Notes: generated by a model from the letters alone, not told the origin. A stretch of DNA of 64,000 nucleotides from Lichenostomus cassidix (GCA_008360975.2 CM039210.1:6264293-6328292); one strand, 5' to 3'; numbered from the stretch's first letter, positions 45,426 to 56,189 are shown. Made by a program: numbers and translations.

Positions 45426-47000
45426 ATGCTGTTTGATGGGAGGTTGTTTGATGTAATATTGTCTGTTTGGCACATAGGTTTGTTTCCCTACCAACAGGTA
45501 GGGGCAATCCTGTCCCTAATGTATAATTTCCACCAATCAGGGACACGACTCCGGCTTGTTATAGTAATGTGTGTGATACTGACGATCTGTAAGAAGGTAT
45601 GGGAAACAGTTAAAGGTGTACATGCTCTGTTAGTTTCCTCCTCTAGTTTTAGTAACCTGTTTTGGAGTTTTGTTAGTAATATTACCCAACCTGTTAGAGA
45701 AGTAGAGGGTGAAGCTTCCTGGCTCCTCACCCATCTCTTTCCCTTTAAATCTGGTATATCAGCTTTTGAGAATATTCAGTTTCCCCTGGATGTTAAAGAG
45801 ACCATTAACTTGGTAGTACAGGTGCTTTACCTAGGAGTTTCCGTGTATATGATGTTCAGTGTTACCAGAATGAGGGCTGAGAAGTCCAGAGGGGCTGAGC
45901 AGGAGCAGGCACCTAATCCAGATGTGAGGAAATTTGAATGGTGTGGAGTATGGGAGGACATAGGTAAAACTTTAAAGAAATTCTCTGATCCAATAGACTG
46001 GGAATTTCCCCCTGGACAAATCCCGAGACCAGCTGAGGTGGGGAAGTATCTGAAAGAGAAGTGCAGAGACAACTGCAGTGCAATATGTTGGGCCCTGGCA
46101 TATGCTTATCATACACTGTCAGATATTATAGAACAGGAAGTAAGGGAGCCTAAGCCAATGGCAGTTGCTCCTATTACAAGGAGCAGGAAAGCCCAATTTA
46201 AGACTGATCGCCCAGATGACAGTGGGGAGGGACCCTCAAGGCCAGCAACTGAGTCAGAGGTCATTGTTGAATCCATGAATGTGAGAGACCTTCACAGCCT
46301 AAGAAAAGATTATGTCCAACGAGATGATGAATCTGTGATTAGTTGGTTAGTCCGTCTTTGGGATGCTGCAGGCGATGTTACACTTCTAGATGCTACTGAG
46401 GCAAGGCATTTAGGGACTGTGTCACGTGACCCAGATATCAACCAAACTATACGAGATGGGCCTGACTGCAGCAGCCTCTGGAGACGAGCTATCAGAGCTG
46501 CGAGGGACAGATACCTACATCCCGACGATCTCTATTCACAACAAACCCAGTGGAGAACCATAGAACAAGGGATTCAACGCTTGAGAGAAATGGCAGTGGT
46601 AGAAATTGTCTTCCCAGAGGACATAGCAAACCCAGATCCGATTATAGACCCAGATAAGATAGAATGTACACCTGTGATGTGGCGGAAACTCCTAAAGCTT
46701 GGGCCATCAGGGTATGCTTCTGCTTTAGCCATTATGAAGCAAGATGACGGGCATGAGACTGTGCGTGATATGACAAGGAAACTCCGAGCGTATGCAGATG
46801 TTGTGCATAGCCCAATGAATGCAAGAATCTCAGCTGTGGAAACAAATATGCAGAAACTAGAAAATAAGATAGAGAAGAATCATGAGAAACTCAGTAAAGA
46901 GATTAAAGACAGCCTTCTCCAAATCTCAGCAGTACAGACCAGAGGTTCTGCTACCCCACGCAGACGCTCCTCAGCTATGAGAACTGGATATATCCCTTGA
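45426..47000 (+). CDS. gag: ERV-L Gag polyprotein, 524 codons
   Basis: Intact frame from the ATG at 45426, the first long frame after the primer site. Gag would form the capsid shell. Visible features are two hydrophobic stretches (about residues 42-55 and 127-146), and a middle acidic/basic linker ending in 'VAPITRSRK'. A capsid-like helical region lies at about residues 290-440 ('ESVISWLVRLWDAAGD', 'RDMTRKLRAYADV'). A predicted coiled coil (about 470-505, 'MQKLENKIEKNHEKL') and an Arg-rich end follow. No CCHC knuckle is present, as in spuma-like Gag. It stops at TGA 46998-47000, but the same frame stays open for 67 more codons to a TAG at 47202. The TGA may therefore be a CGA mutation within a longer Gag. 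Confidence 0.88.
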   Translation: MLFDGRLFDVILSVWHIGLFPYQQVGAILSLMYNFHQSGTRLRLVIVMCVILTICKKVWETVKGVHALLVSSSSFSNLFWSFVSNITQPVREVEGEASWLLTHLFPFKSGISAFENIQFPLDVKETINLVVQVLYLGVSVYMMFSVTRMRAEKSRGAEQEQAPNPDVRKFEWCGVWEDIGKTLKKFSDPIDWEFPPGQIPRPAEVGKYLKEKCRDNCSAICWALAYAYHTLSDIIEQEVREPKPMAVAPITRSRKAQFKTDRPDDSGEGPSRPATESEVIVESMNVRDLHSLRKDYVQRDDESVISWLVRLWDAAGDVTLLDATEARHLGTVSRDPDINQTIRDGPDCSSLWRRAIRAARDRYLHPDDLYSQQTQWRTIEQGIQRLREMAVVEIVFPEDIANPDPIIDPDKIECTPVMWRKLLKLGPSGYASALAIMKQDDGHETVRDMTRKLRAYADVVHSPMNARISAVETNMQKLENKIEKNHEKLSKEIKDSLLQISAVQTRGSATPRRRSSAMRTGYIP

Positions 47001-47204
47001 CATGAGTTGTGGTATTTCCTGTGTGACAGTGGAGAAAACATGAACAGGTGGGATGGACAACCCACTGCTGTCCTGGCACGACGAGTGCGTGAATTGAAGG
47101 AGGGCAAGACTCAGAGAAGGAACTCCACCAGAAGGGAAGTAGCTCTACTCAATATGTCTGATTCCGTTGAAGGAACCTCTAACACAAATACCCACCATGG
47201 TTAG
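47001..47204 (+). CDS. gag: ERV-L Gag C-terminal extension (in frame after the TGA)
   Basis: Sixty-seven codons between two in-frame stops, in the same frame as gag and pol. The translation is basic ('VLARRVRELKEGKTQRR') and looks like a genuine Gag tail rather than random sequence. It ends in TAG followed by GGG GGC. If the TGA at 46998 is a mutation, this was the Gag C-terminus. Confidence 0.55.
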   Translation, partial: HELWYFLCDSGENMNRWDGQPTAVLARRVRELKEGKTQRRNSTRREVALLNMSDSVEGTSNTNTHHG

Positions 47205-49190
47205 GGGGGCCCTGCCTCTAGCCAGGTAGAGGCCAGGGAAAACCGAATTTTTTGGACAGTGTGGATTCGGTGGCCTGGCACATCAGAGCCACAAGAATAC
47301 GAGGCTTTAGTTGACACTGGTGCACAATGCACGATAATCCCATCGCGACATGTGGGGACAGAACCTATTTCTATTTCCGGCGTTACAGGAGGATCACAAG
47401 ACTTGACCCTCATGAAAGCTGAGGTGAGCCTGACTGGAAGAGAGTGGAAAGAACATTCCATTGTGACTGGCCCAGAGGCTCCATGTATTTTGGGTATAGA
47501 CTTCCTCCGAAATGGATATTTCAAAGACCCAAAGGGACTCAAGTGGGCATTTGGGATAGCTGCTGTGGAGACAGAGGGCATAAAACAATTGAACACCTTG
47601 CCTGGACTGTCAGAGAACCCATCTGCAGTAGGACTCCTGAAAGGAGAAGAGCAACAAGTACCAATTGCAACCTCGATTGTGCACCGCCGACAGTACCGGA
47701 CAACTCGTGATGCCGTGATTCCCATTCACAAACTAATCCGTGAGCTGGAGAGCCAAGGGGTGGTCAGCAGGACCCATTCATCCTTTAACAGCCCCATCTG
47801 GCCTGTGCGAAAATCTGAAGGAGAATGGAGATTGACTGTGGACTATCGTGCCATGAATGAGGTGACTCCACCTCTGAGTGCTGCTGTGCCAGACATGCTG
47901 GAGCTCCAGTATGAGCTAGAGTCCAAGGCAGCAAAGTGGTATGCTACTATTGACATTGCAAATGCATTTTTCTCCATTCCTCTGGCAGCAGAGTGCAGAC
48001 CTCAGTTTGCTTTCACCTGGAGGGGCATGCAGTACACCTGGAACCGATTGCCCCAGGGGTGGAAACACAGTCCCACCATTTGTCATGGACTGATCCAGGC
48101 TGCACTGGAAAAGGGTGGGGCTCCAGAACATTTGCAATACATTGATGACATCATTGTGTGGGGAGACACAGCAGAAGAAGTATTTGAGAAAGGAAAGGAA
48201 GTAATCCAGATTCTCCTGGAAGCCGGTTTCGCTATAAAAAAGAGCAAAGTCAAAGGGCCTGCCAAAGAGATCCAGTTCCTAGGAGTGAAGTGGCAAGATG
48301 GACGGCGTCAGATTCCTACTGAGGTTATCAATAAAATCCTCACAATGTCCCCCCCAACCAACAAGAAGGAGACGCAAGCTTTCCTAGGTGCCATAGGCTT
48401 TTGGAGAATGCACATCCCTGAGTACAGCCAGATCGTGAGTCCTCTCTACCTCATAACCCGCAAGAAGAACGATTTCCACTGGGGCCCTGAACAGCAGCAA
48501 GCCTTCACCCAGATCAAGCAGGAGATTGCTCATGCAGTAGCCCTTGGCCCAGTCAGGACAGGGCCAGAAGTAAAGAATGTGCTTTACTCTGCAGCTGGGA
48601 GCCATGGCCTGTCCTGGAGCCTTTGGCAGAAGGTGCCTGGTGAGACCCGAGGTCAACCACTGGGATTTTGGAGCCGAAGTTACAGAGGGTCTGAAGCCAA
48701 CTACACCCCAACAGAGAAAGAAATCCTAGCAGCATATGAAGGAGTCCAAGCTGCCTCAGAGGTAATTGGCACAGAAGTACAACTCCTCCTGGCACCTCGA
48801 CTACCGGTGCTGGGGTGGATGTTTAAAGCAGAGGTTCCCTCTACTCATCATGCCACCAATGGCACATGGAGCAAATGGATTGCCCTTATCACACAGCGCG
48901 CCCGTATGGGAAATCTGAATCGCCCTGGGATTTTGGAAATAATTACAAATTGGCCTGAAGGTGAAAATGTTAGTCTGACTGAGGAAGAGGAGCTGGAACA
49001 GGTGACCCGTGCAGAGGAAGCCCCACCATACAACCAACTGCCAGCAGATGAAACACGCTACGCTCTTTTCACTGATGGTTCCTGTCGTCTTGTAGGGACA
49101 AAACGAAAATGGAAAGCAGCTGTGTGGAGCCCCACACGACGGGTTGCAGAAGCTAGGGAAGAAGAGGGGGGGATCGAGCCAATTCGCTGA
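47205..49190 (+). CDS. pol: ERV-L Pol part 1: protease, RT, start of RNase H
   Basis: In frame with gag, directly after TAG 47202-47204, with no obvious own start, so expression would need readthrough or splicing. Protease: 'ALVDTGAQCTII' at about 47301. RT: 'YATIDIANAFFSIPL' (first Asp), 'RLPQGWKHSP' and 'YIDDIIVWG' (Asp pair at 48141-48146 after Tyr at 48138), then thumb 'IQFLGVKW' and connection 'PLGFWSRSY'. RNase H begins with 'LFTDGSC' (about 49085). The frame is lost at a run of seven Gs near 49165-49171. Six Gs would keep it, so a single-base insertion ends the protein 20-odd codons early in RNase H. Confidence 0.88.
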   Translation, partial: GGPASSQVEARENRIFWTVWIRWPGTSEPQEYEALVDTGAQCTIIPSRHVGTEPISISGVTGGSQDLTLMKAEVSLTGREWKEHSIVTGPEAPCILGIDFLRNGYFKDPKGLKWAFGIAAVETEGIKQLNTLPGLSENPSAVGLLKGEEQQVPIATSIVHRRQYRTTRDAVIPIHKLIRELESQGVVSRTHSSFNSPIWPVRKSEGEWRLTVDYRAMNEVTPPLSAAVPDMLELQYELESKAAKWYATIDIANAFFSIPLAAECRPQFAFTWRGMQYTWNRLPQGWKHSPTICHGLIQAALEKGGAPEHLQYIDDIIVWGDTAEEVFEKGKEVIQILLEAGFAIKKSKVKGPAKEIQFLGVKWQDGRRQIPTEVINKILTMSPPTNKKETQAFLGAIGFWRMHIPEYSQIVSPLYLITRKKNDFHWGPEQQQAFTQIKQEIAHAVALGPVRTGPEVKNVLYSAAGSHGLSWSLWQKVPGETRGQPLGFWSRSYRGSEANYTPTEKEILAAYEGVQAASEVIGTEVQLLLAPRLPVLGWMFKAEVPSTHHATNGTWSKWIALITQRARMGNLNRPGILEIITNWPEGENVSLTEEEELEQVTRAEEAPPYNQLPADETRYALFTDGSCRLVGTKRKWKAAVWSPTRRVAEAREEEGGIEPIR

Positions 49191-50400
49191 GCTCAAAGCC
49201 GTTCAGTTAGCCCTGGACATTGCTGAAAGAGAGAAATGGCCAAAGCTCTACCTTTATACTGATTCATGGATGGTAGCCAATGCTCTGTGGGGTTGGCTGG
49301 AAAAGTGGAAGAAGGCTGGTTGGCAGCGTAGGGGAAAACCAATTTGGGCAGCTGAAGAGTGGAAAGACATCTCTAGTCGGGCAGAGAGACTACCTGTGAA
49401 GGTCCGCCATGTAGACGCCCATGTCCCCAAGAGTCGAGCTAATGAGGAACACCGAAACAACGAACAGGTAGATCAGGCTGCAAAGATAAAGGTGTCCCAG
49501 GTAGACTTGGATTGGCAGCATAAAGGAGATTTATTCCTGGCTCGATGGGCCCATGATGCCTCAGGCCATCAGGGCAGAGATGCCACCTATAAGTGGGCAC
49601 GAGACCGAGGGGTGGATCTAACCATGGACTGCATCTCTCAAGTTATCCATGACTGTGAAACATGTGCTGCCATCAAGCAAGCCAAGCGGGTGAACCCCCT
49701 GTGGTATGGTGGAAGGTGGTCAAAATATAAGTATGGAGAGGCCTGGCAGATTGATTACATCACACTGCCTCAAACCCGCCATGGCAAGCGCTATGTGCTC
49801 ACAATGGTAGAAGCCACCTCTGGGTGGCTGGAAACCTACCCTGTGCCTCATGCCACTGCTCGTAACACCATCCTGGGCCTTGAGAACCAAGTCCTGTGGA
49901 GGCATGGTACCCCTGAGAGAATTGAGTCAGATAACGGAACTCATTTTAAAAATAGCCTCATAAACAACTGGGCTAGAGACCATGGCATTGAGTGGGTGTA
50001 CCACATTCCCTATCATGCACCAGCCGCTGGCAAAGTGGAACGGTATAATGGATTGTTAAAAACCACCCTAAAGGCATTGGGTGGGGGAACTTATAAGAAT
50101 TGGGAGCGACATTTAGCAGAGGCCACCTGGTTAGTCAATACCCGAGGCTCCATCAACCGAGCAGGTCCTGCCCAATCTGAGCTTCTACATACAGTGGATG
50201 GAGATAAGGTCCCAGCAGTACATGCCAGAGGTTTGTTAGGGAAAACTGTCTGGATTGATTCTGCCTCACATAAAGACAAACCCATCCGTGGGGTTGTCTT
50301 TGCCCAGGGACCAGGGTGTACTTGGTGGATAATGCAGGAAGATGGAAAAACACAATGTGTCCCTCAGGGAAATTTAATTTTGGGTGAAGGCCACATGTAA
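49144..50400 (+). CDS. pol: ERV-L Pol part 2: rest of RNase H and integrase
   Basis: Continues in the +1 frame after the G-run. RNase H: 'SSQFAELKAVQLAL' (Glu), 'LYTDSWMVANAL' (Asp), 'NNEQVDQAAK' (last Asp). Integrase: zinc finger H-x4-H ('HDASGH') and C-x2-C ('CETC'). The catalytic triad follows as 'WQIDYITLP' (Asp, codon at 49753), 'IESDNGTHF' (Asp) and 'AAGKVERYNG' (Glu). The frame stays open to TAA at 50400, so the integrase itself appears intact. The true start is not at 49144, which is only the upstream edge of the open frame. Confidence 0.88.
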   Translation: MQKLGKKRGGSSQFAELKAVQLALDIAEREKWPKLYLYTDSWMVANALWGWLEKWKKAGWQRRGKPIWAAEEWKDISSRAERLPVKVRHVDAHVPKSRANEEHRNNEQVDQAAKIKVSQVDLDWQHKGDLFLARWAHDASGHQGRDATYKWARDRGVDLTMDCISQVIHDCETCAAIKQAKRVNPLWYGGRWSKYKYGEAWQIDYITLPQTRHGKRYVLTMVEATSGWLETYPVPHATARNTILGLENQVLWRHGTPERIESDNGTHFKNSLINNWARDHGIEWVYHIPYHAPAAGKVERYNGLLKTTLKALGGGTYKNWERHLAEATWLVNTRGSINRAGPAQSELLHTVDGDKVPAVHARGLLGKTVWIDSASHKDKPIRGVVFAQGPGCTWWIMQEDGKTQCVPQGNLILGEGHM

Positions 50401-50446
50401 GGTTGGGATGGCAACATACCACCGTTCACCGTTCGTGACATTATTT

Positions 50447-50525
50447 GTACATAATTATGTGTATATATGTATATATGTATGTGTGTATGTATGTATATAG
50501 GTGTGTATATATATATGTGTGTGTT
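50447..50525 (+). repeat. Microsatellite (gt/at)n in the ERV-L 3' region
   Basis: Alternating 'gtatatat/gtatgt' run in the short space between pol and the purine tract. Confidence 0.85.
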
Positions 50526-50567
50526 TGAAGTTGGAAGATGTTAAGGTGGGCCTTAAGCCAACGCTAT

Positions 50568-50583
50568 GGAATAAGGGGTGGAA
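50568..50583 (+). other. ERV-L polypurine tract
   Basis: Purine-rich GGAATAAGGGGTGGAA immediately before the 3' LTR. It would prime plus-strand DNA. Confidence 0.7.
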
Positions 50584-51172
50584 TGTCTTGGATTGATGAT
50601 ATGATAATCCTTTATCCCCTATCGTTGGCTTATATGCCCAAGAAAGAAAAAATGTGTAAAAATGTGTGGTCCTGTCTCTTTAACTGCACCCAGCCGCAGA
50701 GAGAAATGCGGGTTGTTTTGAAAACATTTTCTCCCAGCCTTGCTCCGGGGGAGGATTCGTCGCCCGGCAGAGACTGCGTGCTGGACGGGGGTCGGAGTGA
50801 GCTCTGTTCCCGTTTTTTCCATTCTTCTTCTTTTTCCTCGTTTGGACCCCTTCTCTTCGATCTGCTTTGCCACCCGGAGACCCAGGAGGGCCAGAGGACA
50901 GCAGAGCTCTCCAGGGAGCTCCACCCGGCCCCGGGTGGGGGCGAGGAGGAGAGGGACTGCGTCTGAGAAAAGGACTTTTTAATCAGGTTGAATAACTGCC
51001 TTTCACCTTGTTTTTTTCCCCTTCCCCTGTGCCTTGTAGGGCACTCTGCGTGGTTTTGTTAAATAAATAGTTTTTTCTTCACTTCCATCTAAGAGGTTCT
51101 GTTGTGGGTGGGGGAGGGGGTGTCGGGGCCCTTCGCTCTCGGAGGAGAGAGTCTTATCATTAACCCGGGACA
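50584..51172 (+). mobile_element. ERV-L 3' LTR
   Basis: 589 bp, nearly identical to 44698-45287. Differences cluster at 50650-50755 and 51010-51120. Confidence 0.93.
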
Positions 51173-51480
51173 GTATCCCCCATCAAACTGATGTTTGGAG
51201 TTACTTACCCTTGTAGTTCTCAGCCTAGTGGTGGGGTAGAGATAAGTAATGTATATTTAAAACAATATGTGGCCCAGATACTGTCTCTTGTGAAATGTCT
51301 TCGACAGGAAACTCAGCTGGCACAGACCCTGCCTTTAGACTTTGCTGTTCACAACATCCAACCAGGAAATTGGGTCCTAGTTAAGGAGTGGAAAGAAGCA
51401 CCACTGGTGGGGAAGTGGCGCGGACCTTTTCCAAGTGTTACTGACCACAGAAACAGCCGTCAAGACAGCTGAACACAGAT
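51173..51480 (+). pseudogene. pol: ERV D integrase, C-terminal part
   Basis: Resumes the integrase broken at 44697. The C-terminal domain shows 'FAVHNIQPGNWVLVKEW' and 'WRGPFP', matching ERV A and B. Frameshifted after 51440. Confidence 0.78.
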
Positions 51481-51739
51481 GGATCCATCACACTCGGGTC
51501 AAGGCCTCTAAAGTCCCAGAGATTTGGACATCTCAACTGAAGGAAAAGGACAGGAAGCCACATCTGACTCTCTGCAGGAGCAGACTGGAGAAGTAACCAG
51601 TGCGTCGACATCAGGGGAAGCCCTGTGTGCCTACCACAAATTGTCTGGTAAAATAGTCTGTGTGGGCATCCCTCCTTTCAGATCTCCAGTCACTGTGGGG
51701 GGGACTAATACATGCTGTCTTTGATTTATGTTAAGTGAC

Positions 51740-53350
51740 TTCTGTGCCTACACTCGCCACAAGTGGTGCGGAAGATAATGTGAAGATTAGGTTAGTAGAT
51801 TACACTATTATAATGTTTTTCTCAATAATCTTACCTTTATATTATCAGTTAGTTTTGGGCTAGAAGTGGGAGAATCATTTTTTTTAACCCTAGGAGAAGA
51901 AGTAGCAAAGACCTTTAACCTCTATAACTGCTGGGTCTGCAGAGGGCCAAATGGATCTGAAGACCAGCCATAGGTGGCCAGCCCAGTTGAACCTAAGTGG
52001 TGAGTCAGCACCCTAAGTGAGGTACATAACAGAACAGGATTTTGGGAAGAAGGAGGAAGTCCATGGTGACTTCATTTTTCTGAAAAGGGCTTTTATTGTC
52101 TCAACAGAACAGGGGGTGTATATGTGGGAAAAAGTGTTTGGGACTAGACTTTATCTTTGGGTTTAGATTGTTGGGCCCCCAACTCCCCTCCTTACGATTG
52201 CTCCAAGTATCAAGGCAGATGGAATCAAACACGTTAAACTCACTAATGGTAGCTGAGTAAGGTGTTCCTACCATAATTACCAAAGGGATTTTGAAAGATG
52301 TAAAGCAGTGGGGAGGGACAGGTTTTTTAACAATTATTTTTAAGCTGCCCCCGAGATAATTCTACCAGTAGGACACATGTTGTCCATGACTATCACTGGA
52401 AGTGGCAACAACGGAATGGAACCAGAACCCTTTTTAGTAGGTTCTGGTCCAGATCTAACAAAACAGATCTGGGATGTAACTGTAGGTGGAAACCTCATGC
52501 AGGAGCTTGGAGAGGCAAATACTGTGACTCTTACGGTAAGGCAACTGTTGTTGGAGGACTGTTAGGCCCAGGTAAAAAGCTGTATTTTGACCCACCAATT
52601 GATGATGAAAATTGGAATGGCCTCTTTGCTAACAGAACCTGGGTCTTGAAAGGGCATTATTAGATTTGTGGCCAATATGCTTATCCCAGGTTGCCTCCAA
52701 ACTGGTCAGAAATATGTTATGTAGGGTATATTAAACTGTTGCTCCTTTTGTTACCACAAGTTCAGGGAAATCATTTAGGAATCAAGGTATACGATGATCT
52801 AATTAGAAACAAGCAATCAAAAGATGCATCCCTAGCTAAAGGGAGCACCCAAAATTAGGGAAAAGAAGAATGGTCACCAGAGCGAATTATACAACACTAT
52901 GGACCAGCCACTTGAAATCCTAATGAATTAATATCAAGTGTCAGAGAATCCATTTATAATTTAAATTGAATCATTAGGTTAAACAAATAACAAAGGGAAT
53001 AAGAAAGATAGCTTATGTACCAGTCCAAACGTGGAAAGGATGGGAATGGGACATGTTTTTATGGTTACCTGGTGGTCTATGGGTAAAAACAAATGCTCTT
53101 TTTCCTCTTATGTGCTATAGCAGCTCTGATCTTGTTATCATGCATGATACCTTGCTTAGTGCAGCTCATTCAGCACATGATCAAAAGAATGTAAGTAGTA
53201 GCCATGCCTACTGATCCAGAAATGACTACAAAAGGACAAAAACCATCATGTCACTACAAATGATCACGAAACCAAAAAATACCCAAGAACACACAATCCA
53301 GTCAATGATAACTAAAGTTTGTAAAGACAATTATTGAGAAAATAAAAAGA
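51740..53350 (+). pseudogene. env: ERV D env (SU and TM, many stops)
   Basis: In order: SU remnants (about 52330-52870, including a 62-codon frame with 'ITGSGNNGMEPEPF'), then 'EEWSPERIIQHYGPAT' at about 52870, which matches '[13 protein letters not shown]' in ERV B. A hydrophobic anchor region near 53090-53170 follows. At least a dozen stops or shifts. The purine tract and 3' LTR follow. Confidence 0.7.
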
Positions 53351-55202
53351 GGAGGGATTGAAAGGAATAAGGGAGTGTCTTTACAAACAGCTGGTTAAGA
53401 GAAGACCTGAGTCTGCTGGTAAGATAAGGCTGACACTGAGAGATAGAAGAAACAATGGGTAGGATTTCCATAGGAATTCCCATAATTTGACTTACCCAAG
53501 ACTGTGTTAATGAACTACAAGAACAGAGACATAAGAAGAAGAAAAATGGAATGTGTATTGAAGGTGTCTGTATTAGGGGGGATGTATATTAATTAGGCAT
53601 TCTGGGAAGCCTGTACCTCTTGAGTACCTGTAATGGTCCACTTATAAGCAGACACGTGATGGTTCGTACCAGCTATGATCTCAGAGTGCAAAAAGAAAAA
53701 AAAGCACAAAATCCAACAAGTCAAGGGAGTTAAATTTCAGTCCAAAGGGGAACTTTATTAATTTAGCCCATAAAGCGGCCTGCGATAGAGAGAGAAAGAG
53801 AGAAAATTGGGAAAAGATGGGGAGGAAAGGGAAGGAAAGGGGGCTATAGCTACCACCACAGGTCCACAGATGTCCGTCAACTCTGGGGTCCTGGTCAGTA
53901 GGCGTTCCTTGGCCTCTACAAAGATTGATGTGATCTTTCGGTGGGGAAGATCTTCGGAGTTCAGTCACTCCAGAGCTGTCTGTTATGCTTAGTCCATACA
54001 CCTGGTCCCTCCTTGCAACCCGCCTTTGCTCCCCCTTAATTCTTGTGGAGATTTGCCAAACTCCACTTGGCAGGGCCAAGGGAGGAGTGATTCGCCCTAA
54101 TCGAGCTCAGAGACACTTCAGAGACCAAGTCAGAGAAGTGGGTATTTGCTTTATTCGGTGCGGATGTGTGGGGAATTATTTCCACCAAACACACACACCT
54201 CAGTACCCCAAAGACACAGAGTTATAGGTAAAATCATGAATATTAATTACATTCTTCAGGATAGGAGTGGTTATACAAATCATTTCTCGGAAGTCATTAA
54301 TATCATTAGCATGTGCACTACGCATGCTCCGTATATCCTGGTGGTCTTTGGAGACCCCCAAAGCCCCTCCAAGGTGACAGTCCTTCATGGGATGATTCAG
54401 CGGTTTCTGTGCTGGTTTCAAATGCATGCTTAGCTGATAAGCCATCAGGCCAGAGCTGTTACCTACAATTTGAATTTGAATTAAGAGTTCAGCCTTCAGC
54501 CCCGGAGGCTACAGACAGGCGCCTGTGCTGGTGGAAGGGGCAAAAAGCTCAGAGTCTCAATTCCCCCCTTTTCTTTTGTAATTTGTAATTCTTTACAAAT
54601 CTTGTATGCTATGAAAGTAAATACCTTTTTCTATTTTATATCTAAGTTTATACTTTTGCTATTGGATATAAACATCACAGTTCTAAGTACATAATATTAT
54701 ATAACAATAACTACTATTGCAGACAGTAAATAACAATGCAATAACACAAAAAACTATTATATACATTTGTTTAAGTTAGGATTAACATAATTGCAACAGC
54801 TTGTATTTATAACTGTACATACTCTTTCTCTTTTGGCATACAGCAAATTTATAGTTAATTGTAAGATGCTCTTTATCTTGATTTGCTGTGCTTTTATGGC
54901 ATCTGCAGTGGTGCTTATTATAGCCTCTACAATGGTAGAAAGGTTCTTTTTTTTAGTTTACTTATTTTAGGCTAGGGTATAAACTACCTGGCAAAACTGA
55001 AAATTGGTGGGTTTATATATTCGGAGTAAGCTTTGTTAGTTGAGGAACAACACTAATGTGGAGAGATATTGGTTGAGCAGTTATTTTGAAGAAAAAGAAG
55101 AAAGACAGAATCTATAGAAATTCTAAGAGGAATGTTAATTCTTTTGGCTTTCTTGGGCCTTCCATCTCTTAGCAGGTTTCTTTGGAGTCAGGGATGGGGA
55201 GA

Positions 55203-55372
55203 TTGGAGCACTGTCCTCTGCTGTGTCCATGACTCGCCCCACTATAGGGCTGGGCTTGGAGCTCTGTGCAGCACTGCCTCTGCTGTGTCCATGACTGGCT
55301 CCACTATAGGACTGGGCTTGGAGCTCTGTGCAGCACTGCCTCTGCTGTGTCCATGACTGGACCTCACTGCAG
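55203..55372 (+). repeat. 62-bp tandem repeat inside the provirus
   Basis: 'ctctgctgtgtccatgact' occurs at 55216, 55278 and 55340, giving 2.7 units of 62 bp. This explains the repetitive open frame there. Confidence 0.85.
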
Positions 55373-56157
55373 GGCTGGGATGCTCTGGGGGTGAGGTAAG
55401 GAGCAGTTCACTGTCTCACCAGGGCAAGGCCTGACCTGTCCCTTTCCCACACACACCATACACACAGGCATTTTGAAGTGTTGCAGAGACATTAAATTTT
55501 TCAGTTTTGGCAGCTCACATCATGGCTCTAGACAGTGATCAGGACCACTGATAGCTTTTCTTGCTTGTAAAATGGGGTACTTTTCTTCCTCACCTTGGCA
55601 GAATTTTTAGCAAACAGAGCAGAAAGGAAAGAGGAAAGCATAAAGGATAACTGACTAAGATTTTCATGCTGTTAGTTTTTGCTTGTGATCTATTAGGCTA
55701 TCTTTTCTCACCTTTTCAGTCTTTTGTTTTACTCTCCGTAAATCTAGATTATCTTTCAATTTATAAAAAAATATGCTCACAAATATTAGCCACTCACAAA
55801 ATCAACAGATGTTCAGGATCTTTTATACGATTTTGCGAGCTTTTTCTAGGACTTCAAATGTGCTACTGAAGAATGGCACTTTTAACTGCTATTTTAAATT
55901 AACTTTTAAATTGCAGAGCCCAAAGCCTGGCAGATTAGTCTATGACTTTTAGCGATTTTTCAAAGGCAGTATTTTCTTTTGTGGGGCTTAGCATTCTTAA
56001 ACACTGGACAAACAAATATGCATTAAACAGCAACAGTTATAAATACTTAGTAAAATAGCCAGCCATCCTTTTGAAACTTTTTCATTTTAAAAATGAAATT
56101 ATTTTGTTATTGTTATATATCAATTTCACAAATTTAGATTCAAGCTCACATAGCTTT

Positions 56158-56188
<31 letters not shown>

Positions 56189-56189
56189 C
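56158..56189 (+). repeat. Poly-T tract
   Basis: About 29 consecutive T, possibly an expanded homopolymer or a poly-A on the minus strand. Confidence 0.9.

Larger units (their letters stand above)
44698..51172 (+). mobile_element. ERV-L/spuma-like (class III) provirus, nearly complete
   Basis: Two 590/589-bp LTRs, a Lys-type primer site, gag, pro-pol, no env, and a purine tract before the 3' LTR. It inserted into the ERV D integrase: the 5' flank ends GTTAT and the 3' flank begins GTAT, consistent with a short duplication that lost or changed one base. The integrase motifs ('YHAPAAGKVERYNG') and lack of env fit the ERV-L group. LTRs differ by about six substitutions and a few homopolymer indels, so this is one of the younger insertions here. 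Confidence 0.92.

Noticed and set aside
55132..55356. 74-codon hydrophobic-start frame resembling a secreted peptide
   Set aside because: Produced by the 62-bp tandem repeat within a provirus.
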